From assembly GCA_964565715.1 (NCBI GenBank), contig CAZMGG010000031.1:1-47790 (forward strand): a DNA stretch of 47,790 nt, written 5' to 3'. The translations under genes and the position numbers were made by a program. Numbering within the stretch: the stretch's first letter is position 1; each line of letters opens with the position of its first letter. The stretch is from CAZMGG01 sp964565715. Its GTDB lineage: Bacteria; Planctomycetota; UBA1135; UBA2386. Shown here piece after piece: positions 9,979 to 20,101 of the stretch. The notes beneath the pieces were generated by a model. That model was not told the DNA's origin and made no database searches. It was given only the letters and a program-made list of their open reading frames with translations.

Positions 9979-11471
9979 CCGCGCCGCGCGAAGCCCATGC
10001 CGCGTTCCCCTGCGCGTACACCGCGGCGGTGCTGGCGGTGTGCCTGGATGGCGACCCGACCGCGGTCGCGGCGCCGCCCTCCCTGCCCGAACACCTCGCC
10101 GGGTGCCCGGACTGCCACGCCGCGCTGCACCGCGCCCGCCGCCTCGACGCGGTGCTGGCCGAACAGGCCGGTCGGGTCGTGGCCGTGCTGGACCGCGACC
10201 CCGCCCTCGGCGCCGCCTGGCTCGCCGCCGCGGTCGCACCGACCACGCCGACCACCACGACTCCGGTCGGCACCGATCCCGCCACCAGGCGATCCCGCTG
10301 GCTCGCCGGCACCGCCCTGCTCGTCGCCACCGCCGCGGCCCTGGTGCTGGCGCTGGCCGCGCCTGGGCCGCGCCCGGCGCCTTCGTTCCCTGCCGTCGCC
10401 CCCACCACCACGGCGTCGGCGGGTGCTGCGGCCTCCCCGGATCCCGGCGGCGACCCCGGCACCGCGGACCACGCCGGCACCACCGCCGAGGGCGCCGACG
10501 GCGCGGCCGCCGCGCGGCCGATCCTGCTGGCCTCGGCGCCGCCGCGGCCGAGCCAGGCGCGGCCGTCGCTGCTCGGACAGACGCCCCGCGGCGCCGACGA
10601 GGTCGAACGCCTGTGCGCGCTCCTCGACGAGGCCACCGACGCCGCCCGCGCCGCGCATCTGCTGCTGGCGCACGGGGGTCCCCGCGCCGAGCGGGCGGTG
10701 TGCGATTGGGTCGGCAGGACCGCCAGCGGCCCCGACCTGGACACGGTGCTGCAGCGGCTCCGCACGCAGCCTGGTGTCACCCAGCGCCTCGCCGTCGACG
10801 TGCAGCGCAGCCACGCGGGTGGCCGGCCGAGGAGCGACGACGAACTGCTGCCGCTGATCATCGCGGCCGCCCGCATCGGCGGCCGGCCCCTGGACACGGC
10901 CCTGCAGCGCGCCGGCCAGCGGGACCAACGACTGGCCGAGGTGGTCGCCGCGGCGCTGCGTTCGGCCGCACCCCGCGCCGGCCGTGCGGCGCTGCTGCTG
11001 GATCTCTGGCCCGAAACGTCCGCGCCGGACACCGAGGAGGGCATCGCCTTCCGCCTGTTCGCCGGGCAGGACCGGGCCATGACCCACGAACTGGTCGAGC
11101 AGGTGCAGCAGGCCGGCTCGGCCGACCGCCGGCGGCGGGCGATCCTGGCGCTGGGCGTCCTGGCCGATCCGTCGGCCCTCGACTTCCTGCAGAGCCTGCT
11201 GCACCGCTCGGCCCGCCCGGACGCGATGGCCGCGGCCTGGGCCCTCTGCCGCTATCCCGCCCGGGCCCTGCGCGGGCTGGAAGGGCCGCGCCCCCGCGGC
11301 CACGGCGATCTGCTGGCCACCGCCCTGCTCGCCGCCGGCGCACCGCTGCCGGTGGCCGATCCGCGCACCGCCAGGGTGCTCGCCGGGCACGCCGCGGCGG
11401 CCCGCACCTCGGTGCGGGACTTCGGTCGCTTCGCCGACCTGCTGCGCAGCAGCGGCATCGGCACGCCCTGA
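9975..11471 (+). CDS. anti-sigma-factor-like zinc-finger membrane protein with a long HEAT-like exterior domain
   Basis: The 498-residue product begins with a short cytoplasmic domain. Its HLAGCPDCHAAL motif (H-x3-C-x2-C) is the zinc-binding signature of ZAS anti-sigma factors. A single transmembrane segment follows near residues 110-135 (WLAGTALLVATAAALVLALA). Next come a Pro/Ala/Thr-rich linker of about 80 residues and a C-terminal part of about 270 residues with alpha-helical, HEAT-like repeats (AILALGVLADPSALDFLQSLL, AMAAAWALCRYPARALRGLEG). The likely role is to hold the ECF factor at the membrane and release it on an outside signal; the exterior repeat domain is the probable sensor. Overlap with the sigma gene supports the pairing. 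The target regulon is not visible. Confidence 0.75.
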   Translation: MTAPREAHAAFPCAYTAAVLAVCLDGDPTAVAAPPSLPEHLAGCPDCHAALHRARRLDAVLAEQAGRVVAVLDRDPALGAAWLAAAVAPTTPTTTTPVGTDPATRRSRWLAGTALLVATAAALVLALAAPGPRPAPSFPAVAPTTTASAGAAASPDPGGDPGTADHAGTTAEGADGAAAARPILLASAPPRPSQARPSLLGQTPRGADEVERLCALLDEATDAARAAHLLLAHGGPRAERAVCDWVGRTASGPDLDTVLQRLRTQPGVTQRLAVDVQRSHAGGRPRSDDELLPLIIAAARIGGRPLDTALQRAGQRDQRLAEVVAAALRSAAPRAGRAALLLDLWPETSAPDTEEGIAFRLFAGQDRAMTHELVEQVQQAGSADRRRRAILALGVLADPSALDFLQSLLHRSARPDAMAAAWALCRYPARALRGLEGPRPRGHGDLLATALLAAGAPLPVADPRTARVLAGHAAAARTSVRDFGRFADLLRSSGIGTP

Positions 11472-11509
11472 CCTTCCCCAGTTCCTCGGAAACCCCGCCT
11501 GGAGCCACG

Positions 11510-13204
11510 ATGCGACGATCCCTTCCCGCCCTCGCCCTGTTCGCCGCCGTGCTGCCGCCGATCCTGGCGCAGCAGGACGGCGGGCAACCACCCGCCGTCG
11601 AGATCGTGCCGGTGCATGCCCTCGTCCTGCCGCAGCCCGGGCAGCAGCCGATCCCGTTCGGCAACCTGCTGCACCGCTGGACCGAGCCCCAGCAGTTCCT
11701 GGCCGAGTGGAGCGAACCGCGACACCTGCTCGGCGAGGACACCCTGGTCGAGTTGCTGGACGTCCTCCACGGCCGGAGCGGCGTGGCCGGCGAGCTGAGC
11801 ATCCAGGTGCGCGCCGGAACGGCGTGGCTGCACGGCGATCGCGCCGAGGTCGTCGCCAGCGCCCGCAAGCACCTGCTGCACGGGCTCGCGCTGCTGACCC
11901 GGCCGGTGCAGGTCGAGGCGATCCTGTGCGCGCACACCGGCGAGCCGCTGCCGACGATCCTCGCGCCCGAGCAGCTCGCCGCGACCCTGGCCGCCAGTCC
12001 GCCGCTCTGGCGGTCACGCGCGATCTGCACCGGCCACGGCCGCGTGCAGCTCCGCTCGATGCTGACGGCCCCCTACGTGCGCGACGTGCGCGCCGAGGTC
12101 GCCCAGGGCAGCGCCGCCAGCGTGCCGGAGACCGACGACCTGCTGGACGGCGTGGCGGTCGGCATCGACGTCGAGGCGCTGGCCGGCACCGACGACCTGG
12201 TCCTGTTCACGCAGTTCGCGCTGAGCGCGCGGGTGGACGAGGTCGCAGTGCAGGCCGGCCGCAACCCGAAGCGCAGCAACATCGACCTGCCGGTGCTCGA
12301 CTCGGCCTGGGGCACCGCCTCGGGCCGGATCCCGCCCGGCGGCGCCCTGGCGATCACCGTGGGCGGCACCGAGGCGACCGGGCCGCAGCGGGTCCTCCTG
12401 CTGACCGCGCGCTGGCAGGTGCCGCCGGTCGAGCGGCGGCTCGGCCAGGCCACCGTGTTGCCGATCGGCGCCCTGCTCAGCAACGATCTGGCCCACGCCG
12501 CCGGCACGCCGACCCGGGTGGTGTGCGAGGAGCTGTACTTCGAACGCCAGGGTGCCAGCGACGAGGGTTGGCCGCTGATGGAACGGGACCAGCTCTACGA
12601 ACTGGTGCGCTCCACCCTCGGTGATGCCTTCGACGAGGCCGGCGGTGAGGTCCGCTACGGACGCGATCACCTGCTGCTGATCGGCACGCCGGAGCAGGCC
12701 GCATCGGTGGAGGCACTGCTGGTTTCCCTGCAGGAGCGCTGGATCCGCAACGGCACGGTGCTTGCCTCGGTGCGGCCCGCGGCCGATGCCGCGAGCCCGC
12801 CGATCCACCAGGTCGCCATCCCGGCCCTGCGTTCGCGCCAGCACGTCGTCTGGCGCGGCCGCGAGGCCACGACCGTGAGCGCCATGAACGTGGCGATCGC
12901 GCAGGAGTCGAGCATGTACGATCCGATGACGCAGTTCGTGCAGAGCGGACTGTGGGTCACCGGCGCCGTGGAAGGCGACGGCGAGCAGGCCTTCGCCGAC
13001 CTGATCGTGCAGGTGCGCTCGGCCAGCCCGGCGCGCCGCCGCGGCCTCGAGCCGGCGGTGCCCGACGACCTGTTCCTGGTCGACGGCGGCATCGCGTCGT
13101 GGCGGCACCGCGCCGCACCGCCGCGGCAACCGCTGGAACTGGGCAACGGCCCGCAGGGGCCGCGGGGCGGCCCCACCGTCGTCTGGCTGCACTGTCCGCG
13201 CTGA
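11510..13204 (+). CDS. exported protein of unknown function, possibly secretin-like
   Basis: The 564-residue product has a signal peptide (MRRSLPALALFAAVLPPILAQ) and no internal membrane helix. The ATG at 11510 has GGAG 5 bases upstream. The later part has alternating beta-type stretches such as DLPVLDSAWGTASGRIPPGG, then ALAITVGGTEATGPQRVLLL. These resemble, by eye only, the repeating pattern of secretin C-terminal domains. Near residue 370-410 a stretch with GEVRYGRDHLLLIGTPEQAASVEALL resembles a secretin N-domain, in which a ring-building fold ends in a VxGxxxxxxxVxxLL pattern. It follows the ECF sigma/anti-sigma pair by 38 bases and may be in their operon. A secretin-type or ring-forming envelope role is a guess; otherwise it is an unknown exported protein. 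Confidence 0.6.
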   Translation: MRRSLPALALFAAVLPPILAQQDGGQPPAVEIVPVHALVLPQPGQQPIPFGNLLHRWTEPQQFLAEWSEPRHLLGEDTLVELLDVLHGRSGVAGELSIQVRAGTAWLHGDRAEVVASARKHLLHGLALLTRPVQVEAILCAHTGEPLPTILAPEQLAATLAASPPLWRSRAICTGHGRVQLRSMLTAPYVRDVRAEVAQGSAASVPETDDLLDGVAVGIDVEALAGTDDLVLFTQFALSARVDEVAVQAGRNPKRSNIDLPVLDSAWGTASGRIPPGGALAITVGGTEATGPQRVLLLTARWQVPPVERRLGQATVLPIGALLSNDLAHAAGTPTRVVCEELYFERQGASDEGWPLMERDQLYELVRSTLGDAFDEAGGEVRYGRDHLLLIGTPEQAASVEALLVSLQERWIRNGTVLASVRPAADAASPPIHQVAIPALRSRQHVVWRGREATTVSAMNVAIAQESSMYDPMTQFVQSGLWVTGAVEGDGEQAFADLIVQVRSASPARRRGLEPAVPDDLFLVDGGIASWRHRAAPPRQPLELGNGPQGPRGGPTVVWLHCPR

Positions 13205-13242
13205 TCGCGTCCGACAAAGGGCGTGACCTGGCACGGCGATCG

Positions 13243-13248
13243 GTATAC
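13243..13248 (+). promoter_or_regulatory. possible -10 element upstream of rpoN
   Basis: TATACT lies about 60 bases before the rpoN start and matches the sigma-70 -10 consensus at 5 of 6 positions. A convincing -35 element at normal spacing was not found; CGTGAC stands 15 bases upstream. Weak evidence. Confidence 0.3.
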
Positions 13249-13307
13249 TCCTGCGCACAACTGATCGCCGCGCGCCCCGCGGCGCCCCCAATCCGGACAC
13301 CACGAAC

Positions 13308-14744
13308 ATGCGCCTGGGACTGACGCAACAGCTTCGCGCCGAACAGCGGCTGGTGCAGTCGCCGCAGATGATCCAGGCCATGCAGATCCTGCAGTGCCCG
13401 CTGCTGGAGCTGAAGGACCAGATCGAGCACGAGCTGCAGGAGAACGTCTTCCTCGAGGTGCAGGAGGAGGGCGAGCGTGACGACGGCCGGGCCGCCGACC
13501 TGACGCCGCAGGACGCCCAGCCCACCCTCGACGACCGCATGGAGCGGGCCTTCTCCGAGGAACTCGACAACCTCGAGGCGCGGATGGACGGGTCGTGGCG
13601 GCCACGGCACCTGGGCGACGGCGGCGAGGACGGCGACAAGAAGCTGGAGGCGCTCTACAACACGCCGGGGCCCGGCATGTCGCTGGCCGAGCACCTGCTG
13701 GCCCAGGCCCGCATGTTCGATCCGTCGCCGGAGCTGCTGGCGGTGATCGAGCACGTGGTGTTCTCGCTGGACGACTTCGGCCGCCTGCAGGAGACCGCCG
13801 AGGAGATCGCCCAGGAGCTGGCGGTGCCGATCCCGCTGGCCCAGGAGGCCATCACCCTGGTCCGCCGCATGGAGCCGATCGGCATGGCGGCCCGTGACCT
13901 GCGCGACTGCCTGTTGATGCAGCTGGAGCACCTGGGCTACGTCCGGCCGCTCACCCGCCTGCTGGTCGAGCGTCACCTCGACGACCTGGCGATGAACAAG
14001 CTGCCGAAGATCGCCAAGGAAACCGGCGCCACCCTCGACGAGATCAAGGAGTCGTGGGAGTTCCTGCGCTCGCACCTCAACCCGTATCCCGGTTCCGAGT
14101 ACGACCGCACCATCAACGCCACGGTCACCCCCGACGTGGTGGTCGAGGAGATCGACGGACGCTTCGAGATCCGCACCGAACGCGGCAGCCTGCCGGAGCT
14201 GTCGATCTCGCCGGTCTACCGCAGCCTGCTGAAGGAGGCGCGCACCGACCCCAAGGTCTACGAGTACCTCCGCCGCAAGATCGAGGCGGCCAAGTGGTTC
14301 ATCGAGGCGGTGCATCAGCGGCAGAACACGATCCAGCGGATCGCCACCGAGATCGTCGGCCGCCAGGAGGGCTTCCTGCGCCACGGCGTGCAGCACCTGA
14401 AGCCGATGAAGATGCAGGACGTCGCCGATGCGGTCGGCGTCCACATCTCCACCGTCAGCCGCGCCATCTCCGGCAAGCACATCCAGACGCCGCAGGGCAT
14501 CTATCCCCTGAAGCGCTTCTTCTCCGGCGGCACCGTCACCGACAGCGGCGACGTGGTCAGCCAGCAGGCGGTGAAGGACACGCTGCGGCAGATCGTCGAG
14601 GCGGAGGACAAGGCCAATCCACTGTCCGACGACCAGCTGGTCGAGGCCCTGGCGGAGAAGGGCGTACACATCGCCCGGCGTACGGTCACCAAGTACCGCA
14701 AGGCGCTGGGGATCGACTCCAGCACCCGCCGCAAGCAGTTCTAG
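13308..14744 (+). CDS. rpoN: RNA polymerase sigma-54 factor
   Basis: Sigma-54 directs RNA polymerase to -24/-12 promoters and needs an AAA+ activator to open them. The 478-residue product has the Gln/Leu-rich activator-interacting region I at the N-terminus (LTQQLRAEQRLVQSPQMIQAMQILQ). The core-binding region follows, then the helix-turn-helix around KMQDVADAVGVHISTVSRA, and the RpoN box near the C-terminus reads ARRTVTKYRKALGI, which binds the -24 element. Length is normal. The acidic region II (residues 45-100) is present. It stands as a single gene between the exported protein and efp. An NtrC-type activator with an altered GAFTGA motif lies at 5422-6765. Confidence 0.97.
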   Translation: MRLGLTQQLRAEQRLVQSPQMIQAMQILQCPLLELKDQIEHELQENVFLEVQEEGERDDGRAADLTPQDAQPTLDDRMERAFSEELDNLEARMDGSWRPRHLGDGGEDGDKKLEALYNTPGPGMSLAEHLLAQARMFDPSPELLAVIEHVVFSLDDFGRLQETAEEIAQELAVPIPLAQEAITLVRRMEPIGMAARDLRDCLLMQLEHLGYVRPLTRLLVERHLDDLAMNKLPKIAKETGATLDEIKESWEFLRSHLNPYPGSEYDRTINATVTPDVVVEEIDGRFEIRTERGSLPELSISPVYRSLLKEARTDPKVYEYLRRKIEAAKWFIEAVHQRQNTIQRIATEIVGRQEGFLRHGVQHLKPMKMQDVADAVGVHISTVSRAISGKHIQTPQGIYPLKRFFSGGTVTDSGDVVSQQAVKDTLRQIVEAEDKANPLSDDQLVEALAEKGVHIARRTVTKYRKALGIDSSTRRKQF

Positions 14745-14857
14745 CCGCGCCGCCAGCCGGACCCTGGCCTCGCGCCGCCACGGCGGTATCCTGCTTGGCC
14801 TTTCGACCCGGTCGGGCCCCGCCCGCCGGTCCCACCCCAACCGCATCCGACTCCGCC

Positions 14858-15421
14858 ATGGGCATCCGCGTCACCGAAGCCAAGAAGGGCATGGTCATCC
14901 GCTACGAGGGCGAGCTGTACCAGGTCATGAAGTACGACCACGTCACGCCGGGCAACTGGCGGGCGATCCACCACCTCAACCTCAAGAACATGAAGACCGG
15001 CCGGCAGAAGGACGTGCGCATGAACACGTCCGACCAGATCGAGCCGATCTTCCTCGACGCGCGGAACTGCCAGTACCTCTACAAGGACTCGATCGGTCCG
15101 GTGTTCATGGACAACGAGAACTTCGAGCAGTTCCACCTGAGCGCGGACGTGATCGGCGACGCGATGCAGTACATCGTCGAGAACAGCAACATCACCGTGG
15201 TGTTCACCGAGGGCGCGGCGCTCACGGTGCAGCTGCCGCCGGCGGTCGAGCTGACCGTGGTCGAGGCCGAGGAGGCCGCCCGGGGCGACACCGTCTCGGC
15301 GATCCAGAAGATCGCCAAGCTGGAGACCGGCATCGAGGTGAAGGTGCCGGCCCACATCAAGGTCGGCGAGAAGATCCGGGTCAGCACCGACGCCGGCGAG
15401 TTCCTCGGCCGCGCCAACTAG
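14858..15421 (+). CDS. efp: elongation factor P with an atypical loop
   Basis: EF-P enters stalled ribosomes between the P and E sites and relieves pausing at consecutive prolines. The 187-residue product has the three expected beta-barrel domains: KOW-like (1-65), central (66-128) and C-terminal OB (129-187, ending in the typical AGEFLGRA). The tip of the domain I loop, which carries the modified Lys34 in many bacteria or a rhamnosylated Arg in others, reads PGNWRA here. Asn stands where the acceptor is expected, next to Trp34-Arg35. Modification by the EpmA or EarP routes at the standard position is therefore unlikely. It stands 113 bases after rpoN and converges on larC with only 10 bases between the stops. 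Confidence 0.95.
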   Translation: MGIRVTEAKKGMVIRYEGELYQVMKYDHVTPGNWRAIHHLNLKNMKTGRQKDVRMNTSDQIEPIFLDARNCQYLYKDSIGPVFMDNENFEQFHLSADVIGDAMQYIVENSNITVVFTEGAALTVQLPPAVELTVVEAEEAARGDTVSAIQKIAKLETGIEVKVPAHIKVGEKIRVSTDAGEFLGRAN

Positions 15422-15431
15422 GGCGCCGCGT

Positions 15432-16703
<1,272 letters not shown>

Positions 16704-16863
16704 GGGCGCTACGGTCCCCGGCGCCGTGGACAATGCAACATGGAACGGGCTTTGCTGGCTACCATCCGCCGCAGTGGGCGTTCCGCGCCTGGTACCGTTT
16801 CCGCGCGGAACTGCCGATGAGAACGAGTCTCCCGGCCGCGTGGCCAGGAACCCCACCCGACCG

Positions 16864-18381
16864 ATGAGCTGTCCCGTTCGCCGAGCCGACGACTTCGCAC
16901 GCCCGCGGTGCGGGAGCGCACAGTGGCGCGCCCTCGTGCTGGGAGCGCTCGCGGCCTGGCTGCCGACGGTCGGGACCCCCGCGGCCGTGCCGCAGCAGCC
17001 GGCGGCGGCCACGGTCGACTCGCCCCTGCGCCGCCTCGTGCAGGCGGACGCCCAGCGGCTGGTCACCTCGCCGGATGCCGCCGTGCGCGGCGAGGCGGCG
17101 TTGCTGCTGGCCGCCAGCGGCGAGGCCCGGCACTACCCGGCGGTGCTCGCGGTGGCCAGGGAACCCGACCCGGAAGCCCACCTGCGCGGTCTCGTGGCGC
17201 TCGGCCTGCTGGCGGCGCCCGGCGCCGAGTTCCACCTCGAGCAGGTGCTCGACGCGAGCCAGACGCGCGTGCAGCCGGCCGGCACGGCCGCGGCCCTCGG
17301 CATCGGCCTGCTGCCCGAGGCGGCGGCCGGGGCCGTCGGCCGCTACCTCGCCCGCTTCCAGCGTTCGAGCTATCGACGGCAACGGGATGCGTTGCTGGCG
17401 ATGCTGGCGGGTCTCGGCACGGCGGCGCAACCATCCTGCGCGCTGGCCCTGCAGACGCTGCTGCGGGACGACGCCAACCGCGACGACGAACTGCGCATCC
17501 GGCTGGTGACCGTGCTCGGCGGTACCCCGCACGGCCTGCCCACCGGCCTCTCTGCCGACCTGCTCGACCGCGGCGGCGCCGCGGTGCGGTCAGCGATCCT
17601 GCAGGCGCTGGCCGCGACCGCCGAGCCCGGCGGCGAACCCGACCCGGCCCTGCTCGAGCGGATCGTCCGGCTGCAGGAACACGACGCCAGCGCCGAGGTG
17701 CGCGCCGCGGCCCTGCTGTGGCTGACCGCCTGGCGGCACCTGCCGGCGCTCGAACGGGCGGCGGTGGCGGTCCGCAGCAGCCACCCGCCGGAGGCCGCCC
17801 AGGGCGTACGCTCGGCCCTGGCGCTGGCCGGCGGCGCGATGCGGCGGGCGCTGGAGCCGGTGATCCTGGCGGAGGAGCGGCCGGCGCTGCGGGCCGCCCT
17901 GCTGGCGGCGTTCGATCCGCCCTTCGGCGAGGAACTGGCCGCCGCGTGCCGCCGCCAGGCCGCCGACCGCCGCCTGCCGTTGCCGCTGCGGACGGCGTCG
18001 GCCCTGGCGCTCGGCCGGGCCGGCGACATCAACGCCGCGCCGCTGCTGCGGGACCTGTTCCAGGAGAACGACGACGCCGAGGCGCTGGAGGCCGTGGCCA
18101 GGGCGCTGCTGCGGCTCGAGCCCGACGCCCCCGAACTCGACCGGCTGGCGCCCGGCGGCCGCACCGGCGAACTGCTGCGGACGCCACAGCGCCTGCGGGC
18201 CCTGCTGTTGGCGGGCCACGGCGGCGCCGCCCGCTTCGCCCTGCAGCAGCTGGCGGCAACCGACACGACGCCGGCGGTGCAGGTGGCGGTGCTGGCCGCG
18301 CTGCGCCAGGCCCTGTTCCCGGAGCGATCGCTGCCGGCGTCCGGCCTGCTGCCGGCGCCGCTCAGAGGCGTGCTGCGCTGA
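16864..18381 (+). CDS. exported HEAT-repeat-like protein
   Basis: The 505-residue product has an N-terminal region with a hydrophobic core (WRALVLGALAAWLPTVG) after a long positively charged start, consistent with a signal peptide or anchor. The rest is alpha-helical repeats rich in Ala, Leu and Arg, for example DAAVRGEAALLLAASGEA, AEVRAAALLWLTAWRHLPA and ALALGRAGDINAAPLLRDLF, of the HEAT/PBS-lyase type. Such repeats usually bind other proteins; no enzyme motif is seen. The ATG at 16864 is the first in frame with a reasonable signal sequence, though an internal start is possible. It is divergent from larC, with 160 bases between the starts, and converges on the arginase gene 12 bases before its stop. 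Function unknown. Confidence 0.62.
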   Translation: MSCPVRRADDFARPRCGSAQWRALVLGALAAWLPTVGTPAAVPQQPAAATVDSPLRRLVQADAQRLVTSPDAAVRGEAALLLAASGEARHYPAVLAVAREPDPEAHLRGLVALGLLAAPGAEFHLEQVLDASQTRVQPAGTAAALGIGLLPEAAAGAVGRYLARFQRSSYRRQRDALLAMLAGLGTAAQPSCALALQTLLRDDANRDDELRIRLVTVLGGTPHGLPTGLSADLLDRGGAAVRSAILQALAATAEPGGEPDPALLERIVRLQEHDASAEVRAAALLWLTAWRHLPALERAAVAVRSSHPPEAAQGVRSALALAGGAMRRALEPVILAEERPALRAALLAAFDPPFGEELAAACRRQAADRRLPLPLRTASALALGRAGDINAAPLLRDLFQENDDAEALEAVARALLRLEPDAPELDRLAPGGRTGELLRTPQRLRALLLAGHGGAARFALQQLAATDTTPAVQVAVLAALRQALFPERSLPASGLLPAPLRGVLR

Positions 18382-18393
18382 GGGCGCCGGGCG

Positions 18394-19317
18394 CTAGAGG
18401 ATGCGCTTGCCGAAGGCGGACTGGATCACGTCCACCGCCACCTCGCCGCTCTGGTTGCGCACGTCAAAAACCGGGTTGAGCTCGGTGACCTCGAGGCTGG
18501 TCATGCGACCGGAGTCCGCCACCATCTCCATCAGCAGGTTGGCCTCACGCCAGCTGATGCCGCCCTTCACCGGCGTGCCGGTGCCCGGCACGTCCCGGGG
18601 ATCCATGCCGTCCAGGTCGAAGGAGACGTGGAAGCCGGCGGTGCCCTCGCTGGCGTGGGCGATCGCCTCGGCCGCCACCGCCCGCATGCCGCGCTCGTCC
18701 AGGTCGCGCATGGTGTAGGCGTGGATGCCGGACCGCAGCACGTTCTGCTTCTCGGTCTCGTCGAGGTTGCGGATGCCGATCAGGCAGACGTTGCGGCGGT
18801 CGACCTTGGGCGAGAAGCCGCCGAGTCCGACCAGCCGCGGATGCCCCATGCCGAGCAACGCCGCCAGCGGCATGCCATGGACGTTGCCCGACAACGTCGT
18901 CTCGGGCGTGTTCATGTCGGCGTGGGCGTCGACCCAGATCAGCCCGACCTTCTCGCTCCGCTCACGGAAGTGCTCGGCGACGCCGGTCACCGTGCCCATG
19001 GCGATGCTGTGGTCGCCGCCCAGCACCAGCGGCACCTCGCCCTGGTCCAGGGTGCGCCGCACCCGCAGCCGCAGCCGGTTGCAGACGTGCCAGATCGTGT
19101 CGAGGTAGCGGACCTTGTCGTCGCCGGCCGCCCGCGACTCCGGCGCCGGCACGCCGACGTCGCCGTCGTCCTCGACCCCGTAGCCGAGTTGCCGCAGGCA
19201 CGCCGAGACACCGGCGATGCGGATCGCCGATGGCCCCATGTCGACGCCGCGCCGGCCCGCGCCGAGGTCCATCGGCACACCCACCAGCCGGATCGTCCTG
19301 CCGTTGCCCGCCGTCAT
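18394..19317 (-). CDS. arginase (arginine to ornithine and urea)
   Basis: Arginase hydrolyses L-arginine to ornithine and urea with a binuclear manganese centre. The 307-residue product has the metal-ligand motifs in order: GGDHSI (about 99-104), DAHADMN (about 128-134) and SFDLDGMDP (about 228-236). The last differs slightly from the usual SFDVDALDP but keeps its metal-ligand aspartates. Other features are NVHGMPLA (substrate region) and EVTELNP near the C-terminus. Ring architecture and length match RocF-type arginases rather than agmatinases. The ATG at 19317 follows the stop of the SAM hydroxide adenosyltransferase gene by only 4 bases, so the two genes are probably cotranscribed. No urease or ornithine pathway genes are in the window. 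Confidence 0.93.
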   Translation of the reverse strand: MTAGNGRTIRLVGVPMDLGAGRRGVDMGPSAIRIAGVSACLRQLGYGVEDDGDVGVPAPESRAAGDDKVRYLDTIWHVCNRLRLRVRRTLDQGEVPLVLGGDHSIAMGTVTGVAEHFRERSEKVGLIWVDAHADMNTPETTLSGNVHGMPLAALLGMGHPRLVGLGGFSPKVDRRNVCLIGIRNLDETEKQNVLRSGIHAYTMRDLDERGMRAVAAEAIAHASEGTAGFHVSFDLDGMDPRDVPGTGTPVKGGISWREANLLMEMVADSGRMTSLEVTELNPVFDVRNQSGEVAVDVIQSAFGKRIL

Positions 19318-19321
19318 CGTC

Positions 19322-20086
19322 TCACTCCTGGTCTCCGGTCACCGGGGTGGCCACGTCGCCGCGGGCCGCGCCCAGGCGACGCGCCGCGCTGCCGTCGCGC
19401 ACCGCCACCTCGAGCAGATCGTACGAGTTCACCACGGTGACCAGCGCGCCAGTCTCGACCATGGCGTAGGTCGATGCCAGGGGCGCGAAGTGATCCTGCA
19501 GCCGCAGGCCGCGCAGCCCCACCGCCAGCGACCCCGGCAGGTTGGTGATCAGGTTGCCGTAGCCGTCGACGTGGACCACCGTGCCGGGCGCCGCCGGAGG
19601 CAGCCGCACCGGCTCGGTGACCCGCGGCCCGAGGGCCTGGAAGCCATACCGGCCGCTGCAGAGCCAGCCCGCCACCGGCGCGAAGACGTCGCGACCGTGG
19701 AAGGTGGCGCCGGGCCGCAGGCCGAGCCGGTCGGCGTCGATCGCCCGTACCTCGGCGCGCTCGTCGAGCAGCGGAGTCAGCACGCCGTTGTCGGGGCCGA
19801 GCCAGTAGCAGCCGCGGGCCAGCACCGCCAGCGCCCGCCGCGCGGTGCCGACGCCCGGATCGACCACCGCGACGTGCACCGTGCCGGCCGGGAAGCGCTC
19901 GATCGCACCACCGAGGAAGAGGGCGCCGACCGCCACCGCCTGCGGCGGCACGGCATGGCAGAGATCGACCAGCACCGCCTTCGGCGCCTGCCGCAGCACC
20001 ACGCCTTTCATGACGCCGACGCAGGGATCGGCGTGGCCGAAGTCCGTGCAGAACGCAACCACGCCCGAGGGCCGCACCGCTTCCAT
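19322..20086 (-). CDS. SAM hydroxide adenosyltransferase (DUF62 family)
   Basis: DUF62 enzymes hydrolyse S-adenosylmethionine to adenosine and methionine; chlorinases and fluorinases are specialised relatives. The 254-residue product has the N-terminal TDFGHADPCVGVMKG motif, VHVAVVDPGVGTARR, the active-site segment FHGRDVFAPVAGWL with its conserved Arg-Asp, and VDGYGNLITNLP. The Asp-Arg-His triad needed for water activation appears present (Asp15, Arg and His in the FHGRD segment), so a hydrolase rather than a halogenase is expected. It lies between the SGNH hydrolase and arginase genes in what looks like a short operon (15 and 4 bases between genes). Physiological role in bacteria is still unclear. 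Confidence 0.92.
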   Translation of the reverse strand: MEAVRPSGVVAFCTDFGHADPCVGVMKGVVLRQAPKAVLVDLCHAVPPQAVAVGALFLGGAIERFPAGTVHVAVVDPGVGTARRALAVLARGCYWLGPDNGVLTPLLDERAEVRAIDADRLGLRPGATFHGRDVFAPVAGWLCSGRYGFQALGPRVTEPVRLPPAAPGTVVHVDGYGNLITNLPGSLAVGLRGLRLQDHFAPLASTYAMVETGALVTVVNSYDLLEVAVRDGSAARRLGAARGDVATPVTGDQE

Positions 20087-20101
20087 GTTCGGCGCGGGAT
20101 C

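Noticed and set aside
10040..11500. Arg-rich frame over the anti-sigma-like gene
   Set aside because: Out-of-frame shadow; the ZAS motif and transmembrane segment are in the other frame.
19322..20086. Fluorinase or chlorinase
   Set aside because: The water-activating triad appears present and the fluorinase-specific loop is not evident, so a SAM hydrolase is the better call.
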